The notes under the pieces were generated by a model. It did no database searches. It was not told the origin of the DNA and saw nothing but the letters and a program-made list of their open reading frames with translations. From a gamma proteobacterium L18 (GTDB taxonomy: Bacteria; Pseudomonadota; Gammaproteobacteria; Pseudomonadales; Pseudomonadaceae), in the NCBI GenBank assembly GCA_000497835.1, contig KI547169.1, positions 292,616-356,615 on the forward strand: 64,000 bases of DNA. The letters are read 5' to 3'. Of this stretch, positions 61,973 to 64,000 are shown in pieces (positions within the stretch are counted from its first letter, which is position 1; each line of letters opens with the position of its first letter). A program made the translations under genes and the position numbers.

Positions 61973-62539
61973 TCAGACGGCGGAGATTTCGATCAGGCAG
62001 CAGTGCCCATCAATGTTCAGCTCGGTCAGGCCATCGGTCTCGATTTGCAGGCAGTCATACAGCCCCAGAATCTGCGCTGCCGTATCCGCCTTCACCGTCA
62101 ACGCGTCCACCACGCTGAATACCAGCACGGTCTGCGCCGCACTGAACAGCCGTTGCGGCGTGTCCAGCCATTGCAGCCGCGCCCGGTAGCGCGCCGGCGA
62201 ATAGATCAGGTTGAAGTCACGAATGGCACCCGCCATCAGGGTGCACGCAGTGGCGCTGTCACCCTTGAAGGCAAAGGGGTCGAAAGGCTGCAGTTCACGG
62301 CTGTCAGTGCCATCAATGTTCAGCACCATGCCAGCGCCCTGCAACACCGTGATGATGCGCTGATACCCGGCAAAGCTGGAAAAACCGCCCGACTGGCCAA
62401 TGTCGGCAATCGACAGGCGCCAGCCAAAGCTGTCCAGGCTGTCACCACCGTCACGGGTGATTTCCTCGGTGCTACCGCCCCCGTTCTTCCACGGCATGCG
62501 CGGGTACCCCGAGGCACGCAGGTGCTTGATGCTGTTCAT
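61973..62539 (-). CDS. hutD: HutD family protein
   Basis: 188-residue bicupin of the HutD/Ves family: PWKNGGGSTEEIT near the N-terminus, GWRLSIADIGQSGGFSSFAGYQRIITVLQG, DFNLIYSP. In P. fluorescens HutD limits hut expression, perhaps by binding formylglutamate or another intermediate. Start ATG overlaps the hutC stop (ATGA), giving a hutCD unit. Confidence 0.93.
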   Translation of the reverse strand: MNSIKHLRASGYPRMPWKNGGGSTEEITRDGGDSLDSFGWRLSIADIGQSGGFSSFAGYQRIITVLQGAGMVLNIDGTDSRELQPFDPFAFKGDSATACTLMAGAIRDFNLIYSPARYRARLQWLDTPQRLFSAAQTVLVFSVVDALTVKADTAAQILGLYDCLQIETDGLTELNIDGHCCLIEISAV

Positions 62540-63285
62540 TTGCTGAACCTTCCTTCCAGGCGATGACGGGAGCCGGGGTGGATCAGGCGCGCGGCCGTCA
62601 CCGGCGTGCGGCCCGACCAGGTGCGCCGGCGGATCAGCAGGCAAGGCTCGCCCGGCTCGATCTGCAACAGCTGGCACTCCGACGGATCGGCCAGGATGGC
62701 CTCCACCACATGCTCACCCTCGGTCAGCGGTGCGACCCTGGACAGGTAAGCGTAGGGCGTTTCCTGGGTAAAGTCCTGTTTGAGGTAGTCCGGCGCCACC
62801 ACGGCGTTGACGTAGCGGTCCTCGATCTGCACGGCGATGTCGTTTTCGAAGTGCACGATCAGCGAGTGGAACACCTTCTGCCCTTCGCGCATGTCCAGCG
62901 CCAGCGCGCGCTCGGAACCGGCGGCCTCCTCGGCCAGCATGATCACCTGACAGCGATGACGATGGCCGCGCGAGGCGATCTCGTCGGCGATGTTGTGCAC
63001 CTCGAACAGCGCCGACTGGCTCTTGGGTTCGGCAACGAAGGTGCCCACGCCCTGCATGCGCACCAGCAGGCCTTCGGCGGTCAGCTCGCGCAGGGCGCGG
63101 TTGATGGTCATGCGGCTGAAACCCAACTGGCTGACCAACTCGCTTTCCGACGGCACGCGGTGGTGCGGCGGCCAGGTGCCGTTCTGGATCTGCAGGGCGA
63201 TCATCTGTTTGACACGGGCATAAAGCGGTGCCGGACTTTCGCCCATCTGGGCAACCAGCGGTGAAACTGCGGGCGGAGTCGACAC
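62536..63285 (-). CDS. hutC: Histidine utilisation repressor HutC
   Basis: 249-residue GntR/HutC-family regulator. Winged-helix DNA-binding domain at about 18-85 (VPSESELVSQLGFSRMTINRALREL) and a UTRA ligand domain that binds urocanate. The GTG start (VSTPPAVSPLVAQMG) has AGGA 8 bases upstream; an upstream frame extends through the operator and is not real. Highly similar to P. putida HutC as remembered. Sites it should bind are at 59728, 61640 and 63361. Confidence 0.95.
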   Translation of the reverse strand: MSTPPAVSPLVAQMGESPAPLYARVKQMIALQIQNGTWPPHHRVPSESELVSQLGFSRMTINRALRELTAEGLLVRMQGVGTFVAEPKSQSALFEVHNIADEIASRGHRHRCQVIMLAEEAAGSERALALDMREGQKVFHSLIVHFENDIAVQIEDRYVNAVVAPDYLKQDFTQETPYAYLSRVAPLTEGEHVVEAILADPSECQLLQIEPGEPCLLIRRRTWSGRTPVTAARLIHPGSRHRLEGRFSK

Positions 63286-63339
63286 GGGAAATCCTTCTGT
63301 TAAGCCAATTCGAAACGATAGATGGATAGCTTGCCGCAG

Positions 63340-63376
63340 TTTACCGAGCAGGCAAACGTCTGTATATGTATATACA
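63340..63376 (+). promoter_or_regulatory. hutF promoter with HutC-type operator (shared hutC-hutF region)
   Basis: Palindrome TGTATATGTATATACA (63361-63376; 7-bp arms, 2-base centre) contains TGTA-TA-TACA, the HutC pattern. On the plus strand TTTACC (63340-63345) and TATATG (63363-63368) are 17 bases apart and could be the -35/-10 of hutF, with the operator over the -10 box. Binding here would let HutC control hutF and its own gene. Confidence 0.65.
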
Positions 63377-63401
63377 AATAAACCTGATGAGGTAAGTGTC
63401 G

Positions 63402-64000
63402 ATGTCCGCCTTCTTTGCCGAACGCGCGTTGTTGCCAACCGGATGGGCTGAACATGTACGTATCGAGGTGGGTGCCGACGGCCTTATCTCTCAGCTCCAG
63501 GCAAACGCCAGTGCCGAGAACGCCACCCCTCTGAAGGGCCCGCTGCTGCCCGGCATGCCCAACCTGCACTCCCACGCCTTCCAGCGCGCCATGGCGGGCC
63601 TGGCGGAAGTGGCCGGCAACCCCAACGACAGCTTCTGGACCTGGCGCGACCTGATGTACCGCCTGGTGGGCAAGATCAGCCCCGAACAGCTGGAAGTCAT
63701 CGCCCGCCAGCTGTACATCGAGATGCTCAAGGCCGGCTACACCTCGGTGGCCGAATTCCATTACGTGCACCACGACCAGCAAGGCAAGGCTTATGCCGAC
63801 CCGGCCGAACTGTCGCGGCGCATCAGTCAGGCGGCGGCGGCCAGCGGCATGGGGCTTACCTTGCTGCCAGTGCTGTACAGCCACTCCGGTTTTGGCGGCC
63901 AGGCACCCAACGAAGGCCAGCGTCGATTCATCAACAGCACCGACGGCTATCTAAAACTGCAGCAACAACTGGCGCCGATCCTCGCCGAACAACCGGCCCA
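63402..64000 (+). CDS. hutF: Formimidoylglutamate deiminase, 5' part
   Basis: First ~200 codons of the amidohydrolase that converts N-formimino-L-glutamate to N-formylglutamate; the gene runs off the window. Metal-binding NLHSHAFQRAMAG near residue 55, WTWRDLMYRL and VAEFHYVHHDQ match HutF. ATG start with GAGGT 8 bases upstream. Together with the FGase-type HutG it defines the five-step, formate-releasing histidine pathway. Confidence 0.95.
   Translation, partial: MSAFFAERALLPTGWAEHVRIEVGADGLISQLQANASAENATPLKGPLLPGMPNLHSHAFQRAMAGLAEVAGNPNDSFWTWRDLMYRLVGKISPEQLEVIARQLYIEMLKAGYTSVAEFHYVHHDQQGKAYADPAELSRRISQAAAASGMGLTLLPVLYSHSGFGGQAPNEGQRRFINSTDGYLKLQQQLAPILAEQPA

Noticed and set aside
62536..63438. 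A 300-residue HutC with 51 extra N-terminal residues
   Set aside because: The extension would be translated from the operator/promoter region shared with hutF; a GTG with its own ribosome site begins the family-conserved sequence.

Overview
The window is chromosomal DNA from a fluorescent Pseudomonas, most likely the P. putida group. The evidence is high GC with strong codon bias, a medium-chain-length PHA cluster (phaC1-Z-C2-D / phaI-F), the pilMNOPQ-aroK-aroB-damX-gltB run, a HutC that matches the P. putida protein as I remember it, and many REP-type palindromes of Pseudomonas style between genes. It does not look like KT2440 itself: PhaZ differs at scattered residues and the hut locus is built differently. 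No rRNA, tRNA, prophage, IS element or CRISPR array was seen.

Layout. 1-10.5 kb, minus strand: 5' part of gltB, a DamX-like ATPase/SPOR protein, aroB, aroK and the type IV pilus alignment/secretin genes pilQPONM, divergent from ponA. 10.6-22.8 kb: ponA, malic enzyme, rpmE, priA, argS, a SPOR protein, hslVU and a DUF971 gene. 23.4-32.5 kb: PHA synthesis, mobilisation, regulation and granule proteins, a sulfatase-fold phosphoethanolamine transferase and a small PHA-system protein. 32.6-38.6 kb, plus strand: ubiE-ubiJ-ubiB, hisI-hisE, tatABC and rsmE, tightly packed or overlapping. 38.8-49.4 kb: a chemoreceptor, an amino-acid ABC transporter, opgGH, dtd and a proline iminopeptidase. 49.7-64.0 kb: the histidine utilisation (hut) locus.

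The hut locus is the most interesting part. It encodes a five-step route through HutU, HutI, HutF and HutG, with HutC/HutD for control. The only histidine ammonia-lyase family protein in it has lost, in frame, the Ala-Ser-Gly triad that forms the MIO cofactor. No canonical hutH, no hutT permease and no hutX binding protein are present between hutG and hutF. Instead a complete polar amino-acid ABC transporter sits between hutU and an NCS1 (urocanate-type) permease gene. It is preceded by its own sigma-54-like promoter overlapping a HutC-type operator, the same design as in front of hutU. A third HutC-like site lies between hutC and hutF.

The other feature is the density of palindromic intergenic repeats: at least six families, often nested or in tandem. 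They include a 168-bp long hairpin before hslV, a ~200-bp composite element in three copies, and a REP-like half-site that is translated inside tatB.
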